64,000 nt of DNA from Pseudotamlana agarivorans (GCF_018860245.1 NZ_JAHKPD010000012.1:248001-312000), one strand, 5' to 3'; shown: positions 34,355-42,849, numbered from the stretch's first letter. The notes: generated by a model not told the origin, from the sequence alone. Numbers and translations: made by a program.

Positions 34355-36688
34355 TTATTCTTCCTCGTCTTTAATTTTCAAAGTGCTTGGATGCTCTACT
34401 TCTACTAATTTAGCGGGTTTTACAGAACTGTCGTGTGCATTGTCATACTCTTCCAAAAGGTTCATCGTTCCTACTAATAAGTCTTTAGTTTCCAGTAACA
34501 GGCTAAAGTATAGCGTGGTGTTTTTTGGACTAGATTCATCGGTACGTGTTCGTTCCACTTGTTTGTGAATCTTTTCTGTTACTAAAGCAAATAGTGAAGC
34601 TTTTCTTTTTAAGATATCCGATATTTGATTGAAAGACTGTGTATCGAAAACCGTCTTCGTATCATTAAATAATTTATCTAAAATAACATCTACCTCTTTT
34701 AATTCTTTAATTTGATTGAATTTAAGTTTTTTATGGTTGTTATTTACGTGCTTATGAATGGCTTTAGAAATATATTCTAAAGATTGTGTCATGTCTTGTA
34801 AGTAACCTAAAATATTGATGTAAAAATCACTTGCTCCAACGCTTGAGTCATCTAAGTTTTTGATGAAATAGAAGATGTTGTCACGTAAGCCATCAACCTC
34901 TTCAGAAAGTTTTACGATCTGCTTATTATTCTTTTTAAGCATCACTAAATCTTGTTTAGCCAACCCATTAATAGAGTTTGTATAGATCTTGTTTCCTCGT
35001 TTTATTACATTAGCAATGTTGTTAGCGCTTTCATGAATCACCCCTTGAATAGAACTACTTTCTGCTCTTGTTAGGCTGTCTTCTGCTTTCACCTCTTTAC
35101 TCTTCTTATTGTGCATAATAGAGCTTCTTACTAGTAAAGCAAAAGCCAAAACTAATAATATAGGGAACATGACGCCAATGTTCAAATTCAACAAATAGGC
35201 AACTAATGCAGCGGCAGTAAAAGCACTGAATGCTGTGAAAAACCAACCTCCAATAACATTTATTACACCTGCAACACGGTATACAGCACTTTCAGCACCC
35301 CAAGCTCTATCTGCTAAGGAGCTACCCATGGCTACCATGAAGGTAACGTAGGTTGTTGAAAGGGGTAATTTGTAAGATGTTGCTATTGAAATTAAAACTG
35401 CAGCTACCATGAGGTTAACCGCTGCTCTTACTAAATCGAAAGCAGGTAATTCGATTTTTTTATTTTTAGACACCTTAATTACTGGTGCTTCAAATTGTTT
35501 GTCTATTTTTTGTTGCCAAGATTCAGGTAGCATATAACCTGTTACTTGAGACATTAGAACAGCTGTTCGTACAAATGTTCTTGATAAAAAATTGGGTTGA
35601 AAACGTTCTTTAGTTTCACCTTGGCTAGCAAGATCTAATGATGTTTTTACTACATTTTTTGCTTTTGTAGAAAACCAAAGTGTTAAAACCATGATCATTC
35701 CGGCTATAAAAAGTAACCAGTTGTTTGTAGGTACTTTTTGAGCTAGAATACCCATAGAGAATTCAGTGGCTGGAACCCCAGATGCCGACCATGCGCTAAA
35801 AGCATTATAAGCGGCAACAGGTACACCAATAAAGTTTACTAAATCATTACCTGCAAAAGCTAATGCTAATGCAAATGTTCCTGCGATAATTACTAATTTG
35901 TATATGTTCGATTTCGCTAATGTAATTAAGGCGTATGAAAGCAAAAACCAGAGCGCAAAGTTCGCTATAACAATTGCGAAAACTTGTGTTTCCAAGAAAT
36001 GACTCATGGTGTCTCCTCCAAAAATATCGAAAGACTGGCTCGCGTAAGAGGTTCCTTTTAAGCCCTTCATGAAAATAAAATAAGTAATCGCGGTTAGTGC
36101 AACACCACCAAATGAAGCACCTACCCAATTGGCTTTCTTTTCAAAATTATAGGATAATAGAAGTCTTGATAACCATTGTACTAAAGCGCCAATGGAAAAG
36201 GCGACCACCACCGAGAGGAGGATTCCGAATATAATTTGTGTGGCCTTGGAGGTATTTATATAAGTGATGACGTCCGAAAATGTTCCGCCGTCATGCCCTA
36301 TTTTTATTAATGCGATAGCAACAGCTGCACCTAACAATTCAAATACTATTGAAACCGTTGTTGAAGTTGGCATTCCTATAGAGTTAAAAAAGTCCAATAA
36401 CAGTATATCGGTTATCATTACAGCTAGGAATATGATCATGATCTCGTCGAACATGAACTCTCCAGGGTTGAAAATACCCTTTCGTGCAACTTCCATCATT
36501 CCACTGGAGAAAACGGCACCAACTGCTACGCCTAAACTGGCAACAATCATAATGGTTTTGAAAGAAATAGCCTTAGAGCCTATTGCTGAATTTAAAAAAT
36601 TTACCGCATCATTACTAACCCCAACAACCAAATCGGCGATTGCTAAAATAGCTAATGCGATAATCATGTATAAATAGATGTTATCCAT
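34355..36688 (-). CDS. Inorganic phosphate transporter of the Pit family fused to a PhoU/DUF47-like domain
   Basis: 777 residues from the ATG at 36688 (MDNIYLYMIIALAI). The membrane part (~1-550) carries the two Pit/PHO4 signature stretches, GVSNDAVNFLNSAIG near the start and AFAGNDLVNFIGVPVAAY in the middle. The last ~220 residues are soluble and helical (SSIQGVIHESANNIANVIKR, LSEEVDGLRDNIFYFIKNL), like the DUF47/PhoU-type regulators that normally sit in a separate gene next to Pit. The fusion suggests built-in control of phosphate import. Second gene of the operon after the porin, with 71 bp between. Confidence 0.9.
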   Translation of the reverse strand: MDNIYLYMIIALAILAIADLVVGVSNDAVNFLNSAIGSKAISFKTIMIVASLGVAVGAVFSSGMMEVARKGIFNPGEFMFDEIMIIFLAVMITDILLLDFFNSIGMPTSTTVSIVFELLGAAVAIALIKIGHDGGTFSDVITYINTSKATQIIFGILLSVVVAFSIGALVQWLSRLLLSYNFEKKANWVGASFGGVALTAITYFIFMKGLKGTSYASQSFDIFGGDTMSHFLETQVFAIVIANFALWFLLSYALITLAKSNIYKLVIIAGTFALALAFAGNDLVNFIGVPVAAYNAFSAWSASGVPATEFSMGILAQKVPTNNWLLFIAGMIMVLTLWFSTKAKNVVKTSLDLASQGETKERFQPNFLSRTFVRTAVLMSQVTGYMLPESWQQKIDKQFEAPVIKVSKNKKIELPAFDLVRAAVNLMVAAVLISIATSYKLPLSTTYVTFMVAMGSSLADRAWGAESAVYRVAGVINVIGGWFFTAFSAFTAAALVAYLLNLNIGVMFPILLVLAFALLVRSSIMHNKKSKEVKAEDSLTRAESSSIQGVIHESANNIANVIKRGNKIYTNSINGLAKQDLVMLKKNNKQIVKLSEEVDGLRDNIFYFIKNLDDSSVGASDFYINILGYLQDMTQSLEYISKAIHKHVNNNHKKLKFNQIKELKEVDVILDKLFNDTKTVFDTQSFNQISDILKRKASLFALVTEKIHKQVERTRTDESSPKNTTLYFSLLLETKDLLVGTMNLLEEYDNAHDSSVKPAKLVEVEHPSTLKIKDEEE

Positions 36689-36759
36689 AGTATTTAATTG
36701 AAATAAGTTTGCAAATATCATGAGTATAAATATGTGTTGTGTTACCTAATTGTTATGTT

Positions 36760-37956
36760 TTAGAAGTGTACATCCATTTGTAGTCGGGCCAACATCTCAT
36801 TGGTTCCGCCGTATGTTTTAATGTAGCTAAAATCGCTCTGTATTTTCAATTTGTGACCCACAATATATTTCGAAATCCCTAAGGTATACATATCTTTGGA
36901 ATTTTGCATGGTAATGCTATCCATATTTAAGTCTGTATAGCGCCCGGTAACTTCCCAATTGGACTTAAAAAGGTAACCTGATTGAAGGTTTAAAGCATTT
37001 CCTGTTTCAATAATATCTCCGGTAAGTGTGCCGTCAGAATTTTTAGCTAGGACATCATCAGCATCACGTTTGGCGTATTCAAACATAAATGAATAGCCTT
37101 TGTATTTAAACATGCCATCTACAAATATGGTGTTAACGTCAGTTTTAAATAACCCACTATCATTATCAATTAACATATATTTCCCTTGGTTACTACGGGT
37201 TCTCACAGCATCATTATTAAATTCATAACTTGCCGCAATAGCTAATTTAGGGGTTTGCTCTCTTTTTAAGTCGGCACCTTTATAATCTCCATGACTCGTA
37301 AAGTTACCAAATGGTAAAATTTCTACCCCGCCTACATATTGAAGTCCGCCTAGATTTCCAGTCGTTACGTTTCTCCCTTCACCAAGTGAAACAGAGAGTA
37401 TTTCTCTAATAAATAAGTTTCCTGTAGGGTTAAAGAAGTGTTTTAATTGAAAACCAATATCTCTATCTATATTAAATTTACCATTTAGTAAAGAGCGGTC
37501 TACGAGTTGAAGGTTGGCAGATGAAATAACACGTTCTCGGTTTCCTGGGAGTTTTCCTTGACCTACACGAAGGATTAAGTTTTTGTAGAAATTCCAATCT
37601 ACGAAAGCATCCATAATAAACCTAGGAGAGCCATGGGTGAAATCATCCGATCCACCAGACATATCTCTGTTGGAAAAGCCAGCCTCAAATTTATATTTTA
37701 ATTTAGGAGAATATACGAAACCATCTAGTTTTAATCTTGAACGTCTCACTAGAAAGCTTAAATCCGCTGGTTGATTCTCTTTCCAACTTGCAAAGCCTAA
37801 CAGTTGAAACCTAACAGCAAAATTCATGGTGAACGTACTGTCTTTACCGGTAACATGAAAAATACCTTTTCCAAATGCGCCCGTTTTTATCTCTTGCGCA
37901 CTTAAAGATGTGATAGCAAGCATCGTTACCCCGAGAAAGGTAAGTTTAATATTCAT
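36760..37956 (-). CDS. Phosphate-selective porin (OprP/OprO-like)
   Basis: 398 residues with a signal peptide (cut after SLSAQ) and a beta-barrel. FLVRRSRLKLDGFVYSPKLK and FIMDAFVDWNFYKNLILRVG are typical of the porin O/P family; the C-terminus ends in Phe (MDVHF). It would pass phosphate or polyphosphate through the outer membrane, feeding the Pit transporter that follows. Pho-box-like repeats lie 38-66 bp upstream of the start. Confidence 0.88.
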   Translation of the reverse strand: MNIKLTFLGVTMLAITSLSAQEIKTGAFGKGIFHVTGKDSTFTMNFAVRFQLLGFASWKENQPADLSFLVRRSRLKLDGFVYSPKLKYKFEAGFSNRDMSGGSDDFTHGSPRFIMDAFVDWNFYKNLILRVGQGKLPGNRERVISSANLQLVDRSLLNGKFNIDRDIGFQLKHFFNPTGNLFIREILSVSLGEGRNVTTGNLGGLQYVGGVEILPFGNFTSHGDYKGADLKREQTPKLAIAASYEFNNDAVRTRSNQGKYMLIDNDSGLFKTDVNTIFVDGMFKYKGYSFMFEYAKRDADDVLAKNSDGTLTGDIIETGNALNLQSGYLFKSNWEVTGRYTDLNMDSITMQNSKDMYTLGISKYIVGHKLKIQSDFSYIKTYGGTNEMLARLQMDVHF

Positions 37957-37993
37957 GTAAATTAGTTTTTGTCGGGTGCAAATAACTAATTTT

Positions 37994-38022
37994 AATGTTA
38001 ATTCAATGTTTCCTTAATGTTA
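37994..38022 (-). promoter_or_regulatory. Pho-box-like array 1 (three 11 bp repeats)
   Basis: AATGTT occurs at 37994, 38005 and 38016, exactly 11 bp apart. Read toward the porin the units are AACATTA, AACATTG, AACATTA with 4 bp AT-rich spacers, the geometry of PhoB boxes (7 bp unit plus 4 bp). The array ends about 13 bp before a weak TTATTTG -7-like sequence, where PhoB replaces -35 contacts. Confidence 0.6.
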
Positions 38023-38037
38023 AGGTTTAAAAATAGT

Positions 38038-38065
38038 AAAGACTGCCTTGGCCAAGGCAGTCTTT
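38038..38065. terminator. Perfect 28 bp palindrome, terminator-like but with no obvious gene before it
   Basis: AAAGACTGCCTTGG is followed directly by its exact reverse complement. The porin starts to the left and the next gene to the right points away, so it terminates no known gene. It may end an unannotated small RNA, or be a regulatory site. Confidence 0.55.
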
Positions 38066-38251
38066 ATAGAAATCATGATAATGTAGTCGACAAAAACTAA
38101 TAAATTATATGAAATACTATTTAGGTCTTAAGACAATGCAAATATCAATGTTCTACTTATTTTTAATGTAACTACAATATTATGTAATTATTAATAAATT
38201 TATGTTAATCAAATTAGGCTAAAGTCGTGTAATGCAATTAAATACGAATTT

Positions 38252-38279
38252 AATGTTAACTTAATGTTATGTAAGTGTT
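38252..38279 (+). promoter_or_regulatory. Pho-box-like array 2 (three 11 bp repeats)
   Basis: AATGTT at 38252 and 38263 and AGTGTT at 38274, again exactly 11 bp apart. The last unit overlaps the -33 element of the promoter at 38278-38308. Confidence 0.55.
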
Positions 38280-38308
38280 GCTTGAAGGTTAATAATATTG
38301 TATCTTTG
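38278..38308 (+). promoter_or_regulatory. Promoter of the MORN-like secreted protein
   Basis: TTG at 38278-38280, a 20 bp spacer, then TATCTTTG at 38301-38308, an exact TAnnTTTG box. The start codon is 28 bp downstream. Confidence 0.75.
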
Positions 38309-38335
38309 AGGTATAATGTTAAAACCCCCATAATT

Positions 38336-38653
38336 ATGAAGAAATCAATTTTATTCTTTTTTGCTTTATTAATGACTGTGGTATCTTTTGCGCAACAAAA
38401 GAGAGATTTAAAACTTAATAAGGACACTAATTTAATAGATGTTGTTTATTATCATGACAATGGTGTTGTAAGCCAAACAGGTTCTTACACGGCAGATGGT
38501 AAATTACAAGGTGTTTGGTTAAGCTTTGACACAGAAGGCAAAAAAATCGTTTCTGCAAATTATGATAATGGAAAAAAAGTCGGCAAATGGATTCACTGGG
38601 TAGATGGTGAAGCTAAAGAAGTAGATTATAGTAAAAATGTTGCTTCTCTTTAA
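38336..38653 (+). CDS. Small secreted protein with MORN-like repeats
   Basis: 105 residues from the ATG at 38336. The signal peptide ends VVSFAQ. The body has MORN/toxin-antitoxin YwqK-like words: YYHDNGVVSQTGSYTADGKL, then GVWLSFDTEGKKIVSANYDN and GKKVGKWIHW. Such repeats form a simple beta-meander; function is unknown. The Pho-box-like array over its promoter suggests phosphate-dependent expression, a link I cannot prove. Confidence 0.75.
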   Translation: MKKSILFFFALLMTVVSFAQQKRDLKLNKDTNLIDVVYYHDNGVVSQTGSYTADGKLQGVWLSFDTEGKKIVSANYDNGKKVGKWIHWVDGEAKEVDYSKNVASL

Positions 38654-38683
38654 GTAGAATTCAACTTTTGAAATACAAAAATT

Positions 38684-38712
38684 AAAAGGCTGTCTGAAAA
38701 GGCAGCTTTTTT
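38684..38712 (+). terminator. Terminator of the MORN-like gene
   Basis: GCTGTC pairs with GGCAGC (one G-U pair) across a TGAAAA loop, with A before and seven T after. Confidence 0.6.
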
Positions 38713-38770
38713 TATACATTACTTTGTCGTTAAAAACATAGAAATTAGTAGAATTCAAGATTTTTTATAA

Positions 38771-38808
38771 AAAAAAGATCATCTAAAAAATACTTTTTAG
38801 AGGATCTT
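38771..38808 (-). terminator. Terminator of dodecin
   Basis: On the minus strand AAGATC and TCTAAAAA pair with TTTTTAGA and GATCTT across a short loop, with one mismatched position, followed by a T-run. Confidence 0.75.
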
Positions 38809-38825
38809 CTTGCACTGTTTTAGCT

Positions 38826-39026
38826 CTAGCTTACTTCAAAAGTGATTTTTACATTGACCCTAAAATCTGTAATTTCACCGTTAGATACATTGGCGCTATG
38901 ATCTTGAACATAGACGGAACGAATGTTTTTTACTGTTTTTGAAGCATGTTTAACTGCTTGTTTAGTCGCGTCCTCCCAACTTTTATCAGAATTTGCTAAG
39001 ACTTCAATTACTTTTAATACTGCCAT
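38826..39026 (-). CDS. Dodecin, flavin-storage protein
   Basis: 66 residues. MAVLKVIEVLANSDKSWEDA and the central helix followed by VKNIRSVYVQDHSANV match dodecins, which assemble into dodecamers that bind flavin between stacked aromatic residues. The archaeal-type Trp is present at SWEDA. It buffers free flavin. Single gene between two terminators or gaps. Confidence 0.92.
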   Translation of the reverse strand: MAVLKVIEVLANSDKSWEDATKQAVKHASKTVKNIRSVYVQDHSANVSNGEITDFRVNVKITFEVS

Positions 39027-39074
39027 AATTTTGTTTAATTTAAGTTGTACTTAAAGTTAAACAAAATTATTGGT

Positions 39075-39977
39075 TTATCCATTAATTGCTTCGACCATAG
39101 ATACTTTTCCTGGAAGCATTTCTTTTAACATGTTTTCTATACCGCTTTTAAGTGTGTATGTAGACGATGGACAGCCACTGCAAGCGCCTTGTAATAATAC
39201 GCTCACGTTTTTTGTGTCTTCATCGTAAGAGATAAATTGGATATTACCCCCATCACTAGCCACAGCAGGTTTTACATATTCTTCAAGAATATTAATAATT
39301 TCCTTAGAAGTATCATCTAAAGATTCAAAATGACTATCCAATTGATCATTCGACTTTTCAAGACTTTCAGCTGCATGAGGTGCAACTATTTCCTTGCCGT
39401 TTTCAATATATGTTTTAATAAATTCACGTACTTCTACGGTTATATCTTGCCATTCGGCCATATCATATTTTGTAATAGATACATAGTTTTCATCTAAAAA
39501 CACACTTTTCACAAAAGGAAAATGAAACAACTCTGTCGCTAAGGGTGATAATTTGGCCTCGTCTATAGACGTGAATTCAAAAAGGGCATTTACTATTTTT
39601 TTGTTCGCCACAAATTTCATTACCGATGGGTTTGGAGTACTTTCCGCATAAACAGTTACTGGTACCTTTTTAGGCGCTGCTGTGTCTTCAACTACAACAC
39701 CACCATCGTTGAGGTAGGCCTCGATTTGTTGGGCAACTTCATCTTGTACATCATTCCATTCTACGATGTTATAACGTTCTACCGCTATAAAATTTCCTGA
39801 GATATACACCTTCTTTACAAAAGGTAAATAGAATAATTGTTGGGCTAAAGGCGATGCTTTGGCTTCATCTATATTGTTGAATTCGAAACTTTGGTGTTGG
39901 GTAATAAAGTGATTGACTTCAAATTTAACAATCGCATTATTCGTTGTTTCTTGCACGGAAACCTTGAAAGTGTTCAT
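39075..39977 (-). CDS. NifU/Nfu-type Fe-S scaffold with duplicated N-terminal domain
   Basis: 300 residues from the ATG at 39977. Two Nfu N-domains are in tandem: residues ~1-90 (SPLAQQLFYLPFVKKVYISG) and ~105-195 (SPLATELFHFPFVKSVFLDE). The second keeps the conserved STPNPSVMKF start, the first has lost it. The C-terminal NifU domain carries the cluster-binding CSGC pair (LLQGACSGCPSSTYTLKSGI). It hands Fe-S clusters to target proteins. Bacteria usually have one N-domain or none; the duplication appears fixed, and its purpose is unknown. Confidence 0.9.
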   Translation of the reverse strand: MNTFKVSVQETTNNAIVKFEVNHFITQHQSFEFNNIDEAKASPLAQQLFYLPFVKKVYISGNFIAVERYNIVEWNDVQDEVAQQIEAYLNDGGVVVEDTAAPKKVPVTVYAESTPNPSVMKFVANKKIVNALFEFTSIDEAKLSPLATELFHFPFVKSVFLDENYVSITKYDMAEWQDITVEVREFIKTYIENGKEIVAPHAAESLEKSNDQLDSHFESLDDTSKEIINILEEYVKPAVASDGGNIQFISYDEDTKNVSVLLQGACSGCPSSTYTLKSGIENMLKEMLPGKVSMVEAING

Positions 39978-40246
39978 TTTATCTATTTTCTGCAAAAATA
40001 CTAAAACTTAATTACAGATATCTATATTTTTGAATAGCTTTTAATCTTTAGAAAACGAAAATAACCGAGCTTTTTGAAGCTTTGTTTTAGTAAGCTTGGT
40101 GTTTAGAGCTTTTAAATCCAACAACCATCTAAAAAATGTATGATGTGTTTTAAAGCAATTTGTTAAAAAGGTTTACATGTGAATGCTGTTTTCGCTAAAA
40201 ACATTATGTTTGTTAATTAAATTAACAACTACCTACTCTTTATATT

Positions 40247-41257
40247 ATGAAATCAAAAATTTTATTTATCGCTTTTGCTGCACTCGTATATTCGCAGGCT
40301 ATTAATGCACAGGAAGGGATGCCCATATATGCCGATTATTTAAGTGATAATTATTATTTAATTCACCCTTCAATGGCTGGGGCTGCTAATTGTGCCAAAA
40401 TTAGAGTGACCGCCAGACAGCAGTGGTTTGGTCAGGATGACGCTCCAAAACTTTTAACAATGAGTGTTAATAGTAAGTTAGGGGAATCCCAATCTGCTCT
40501 AGGAGCTATAGTTTATGCCGATAATAACGGCTATCACTCCCAAAAGGGTGGCTACGTAACCTATGCACACCATTTAATGTTTTCTAGAAGTGTAACCGAT
40601 TTAAATATGCTTTCTTTTGGTTTAAGTGCCGGATTTATTCAATATCAATTGGATGAAACCGAATTTAATAATGATTTACCTGTTCGTGACCCTATTATCG
40701 GGGGAATCGTGCAAAGTGAAACTAATTTTAATCTTGATTTTGGGTTTTCATACCACTATTTAGATTTTTACGCGCATGCGACCGTGAAAAATTTATTGAA
40801 TAATCCGGGGGTTAATAACGATCTTCAAATAACCAGTAATTTACGACGGTTTTTGTTATCCGCGGGCTACGTGTATAATAAATTTGGTAGCTCCTGGGCT
40901 TTTGAGCCTTCCGTGTTATATCAATTCAAATCGGGAACTAAAGAAAGTATTATTGACATCAATGCTAAGGCCTATAAAAGTATGGATTTTGGTCAATTCT
41001 GGGCGGGTATATCATACAGACAGAGTTTAGATGGTGCAGAATATCTTACCGATTCAGGTAGTATTAGTAGTCAGAAACTCAATCAAATAACCCCAATTGT
41101 TGGTGTCAACTATAATAAATTTATGTTTGCTTATACCTACACGTACCAAACAAACGATGTCGTGCTAGATAATAGTGGTTTTCATCAATTATCTATTGGA
41201 TATAATTTCAATTGTGCAGCAAAACGTTACGAATGCCATTGTCCTGCTGTAAATTAA
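40247..41257 (+). CDS. PorP/SprF-family type IX secretion membrane protein
   Basis: 336 residues with a signal peptide (ending INAQ). MPIYADYLSDNYYLIHPSMA and RVTARQQWFGQDDAPKLLTM, followed by an outer-membrane barrel, match PorP/SprF. Members bind peptidoglycan-linked partners or attach adhesins exported by the type IX system, as SprF does for SprB. No OmpA or giant adhesin gene is adjacent, so its client is unknown. The last strand is followed by a Cys-containing tail (CHCPAVN). Confidence 0.9.
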   Translation: MKSKILFIAFAALVYSQAINAQEGMPIYADYLSDNYYLIHPSMAGAANCAKIRVTARQQWFGQDDAPKLLTMSVNSKLGESQSALGAIVYADNNGYHSQKGGYVTYAHHLMFSRSVTDLNMLSFGLSAGFIQYQLDETEFNNDLPVRDPIIGGIVQSETNFNLDFGFSYHYLDFYAHATVKNLLNNPGVNNDLQITSNLRRFLLSAGYVYNKFGSSWAFEPSVLYQFKSGTKESIIDINAKAYKSMDFGQFWAGISYRQSLDGAEYLTDSGSISSQKLNQITPIVGVNYNKFMFAYTYTYQTNDVVLDNSGFHQLSIGYNFNCAAKRYECHCPAVN

Positions 41258-41289
41258 TTTTAGGTTTCATTCATTAAAATAAATTACCT

Positions 41290-41805
41290 ATGCCTGTAAT
41301 AATGCCCGTAAACGGAAAATCGCCACAGATACCAGAAGATTGTTTTATAGCCGAAAATGCTACTATTGTTGGCGATGTGACTATGGGTAAACAAGGGAGT
41401 ATATGGTTTAGCGCGGTTATTCGTGGCGATGTAAACTATATTAAAATGGGTGATAAGGTGAATGTTCAAGATGGTGCGGTGATTCACGCCACCTATTTAA
41501 CAGCACCAACAAATATTGGAAACAATGTCTCTATAGGTCATAATGCCTTAGTGCATGGTTGTACCATACATGATAATGTGCTTATCGGTATGGGAAGCAT
41601 TGTTATGGATGGTTGCGTGGTAGAAAGTAATAGTATTATCGCTGCAGGTGCTGTTGTAACTAAAAATACTAGAGTAGAAGCTGGCAGTATTTATGCGGGT
41701 GTGCCAGCTAAAAAAGTGAAAGACATTAGTGAAGAACTTATCTCGGGAGAAATTAACCGAATAGCTGATAATTATATCAAATATTCTAGTTGGTTTAAAG
41801 AATAG
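41290..41805 (+). CDS. Gamma-class carbonic anhydrase-like protein
   Basis: 171 residues of left-handed beta-helix hexapeptide repeats. Zinc-ligand histidines appear in the motifs VIHATY and SIGHNALVHGCTIH, the gamma-CA pattern of YrdA/PaaY proteins. It may hydrate CO2 or act in a related metal-dependent reaction. It lies 32 bp after the PorP/SprF gene, but no functional link is evident. Confidence 0.92.
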   Translation: MPVIMPVNGKSPQIPEDCFIAENATIVGDVTMGKQGSIWFSAVIRGDVNYIKMGDKVNVQDGAVIHATYLTAPTNIGNNVSIGHNALVHGCTIHDNVLIGMGSIVMDGCVVESNSIIAAGAVVTKNTRVEAGSIYAGVPAKKVKDISEELISGEINRIADNYIKYSSWFKE

Positions 41806-41862
41806 CCTTAATACTTTACGATTTTAGTACCTTTAGTTCTTTTGAGTTAAAGTTATATTTGG

Positions 41863-42012
41863 GCGTTACCACAAGGGTCGCGTTTTCCGCTATATCTTTA
41901 TTGTGCTATGTTGTAACTGTTTACCTTCAAGAAAATAGATTGGGTTGTGTTTTAGGTTATGCTTAGACTTTACGTAAAGCACAAAAAAGGATGCCGCTAC
42001 AACCGCTAACGC
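41863..42012 (-). ncRNA. Structured-RNA candidate, copy 2
   Basis: On the minus strand it runs from GCGTTAGCGGTTGTAGCGG at 42012 to GGTAACGCCC at 41861. GCGTTA/TAACGC close it, and an inner stem TTGTGC/GCACAA stands where copy 1 has TTTTAC/GTAAAA. The flanks ATCCTTTT, CGGAAAA, GACCC and GGTAACGCC are conserved between the copies. CTTTACGTAAAG within the inner arm forms its own hairpin. It begins 15 bp after the murI stop in the same direction, so it is likely transcribed as the murI 3' end. Confidence 0.55.
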
Positions 42013-42026
42013 AATGGGTTGTATTA

Positions 42027-42806
42027 TTAAAATTTTAGATAACTAACCGTGTGAGTCTTTCCTAAGAGTGAGGCCATAACTTTAGGTTTTCCGTTTGTGA
42101 AAAAATTAGTTTTTCCTAAAATTGAAGTTTTATTTAATAAGTCATTCTGCTCTAAAACGGCTTTGGTATGCCTTGCTACTGCTTCACCAGAATCAATTAT
42201 TTTTATGTGTTTAGGTAATAGTTCTATCAACAAAGGGATTAAGTACGGGTAGTGCGTGCAGCCTAAAACCAGATAGTCTATTCCTGATTCTACCATAGGA
42301 TTTAAATAAATTTTTAAAAGCGCTTTCATTTCATCGGAATACAGGTTCCCACTTTCAATAAGTTCAACAATACCGTTCCCTTCTTGTTCTAATATATTAG
42401 CAGTGTTAGCAAAAAGATGTGATGTTTTATGAAACAATTCACTGCTTAGTGTGCCTTTGGTAGCTAGGATTCCAATGTTGTGTGTTTGACTCTGTAGTGC
42501 AGCTGGTTTTATGGCTGGTTCGATACCTATAAACGGCAGGTCATATTGTGATCTAAGATAATCTATTGCATTAGTTGTAGCCGTGTTACAAGCCACTACA
42601 ATGAGTTTACATCCTTTATGTATCAAATACTCGGTATTCTTAATACTCAGGTCTATAATGGCTTCTTTTCCCTTAGGGCCATAAGGCGCATTGATACTAT
42701 CCGCAAGATAGATCATGTTTTCATGTGGCAGGAGTGTTTGGATTTCTTTCCAAATGGAAGTGCCTCCAACACCAGAATCAAAAATGCCGATAGGTTGTTT
42801 GTTCAT
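42027..42806 (-). CDS. murI: Glutamate racemase
   Basis: 259 residues from the ATG at 42806 (MNKQPIGIFDSGVGGTSIWK). The two catalytic cysteines sit in VVACNTATTNA and VLGCTHYPYL. MurI makes D-glutamate for peptidoglycan. It follows the skp/bamA cluster but is separated by a terminator. The RNA candidate lies directly after its stop. Confidence 0.96.
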   Translation of the reverse strand: MNKQPIGIFDSGVGGTSIWKEIQTLLPHENMIYLADSINAPYGPKGKEAIIDLSIKNTEYLIHKGCKLIVVACNTATTNAIDYLRSQYDLPFIGIEPAIKPAALQSQTHNIGILATKGTLSSELFHKTSHLFANTANILEQEGNGIVELIESGNLYSDEMKALLKIYLNPMVESGIDYLVLGCTHYPYLIPLLIELLPKHIKIIDSGEAVARHTKAVLEQNDLLNKTSILGKTNFFTNGKPKVMASLLGKTHTVSYLKF

Positions 42807-42820
42807 TATTAACAAAAATA

Positions 42821-42849
42821 AAAAAGCCGCCCAATCAGGCAGCTTTTTT
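42821..42849 (-). terminator. Terminator between skp/ompH and murI
   Basis: AAAAAGC-GCC pairs with GGC-GCTTTTT around CAATCA (one mismatch). Confidence 0.75.

Noticed and set aside
38109-38171. 20-codon peptide after the inverted repeat upstream of the MORN-like gene
   Set aside because: It has a plausible start but no promoter, no conservation evidence and overlaps AT-rich regulatory sequence.
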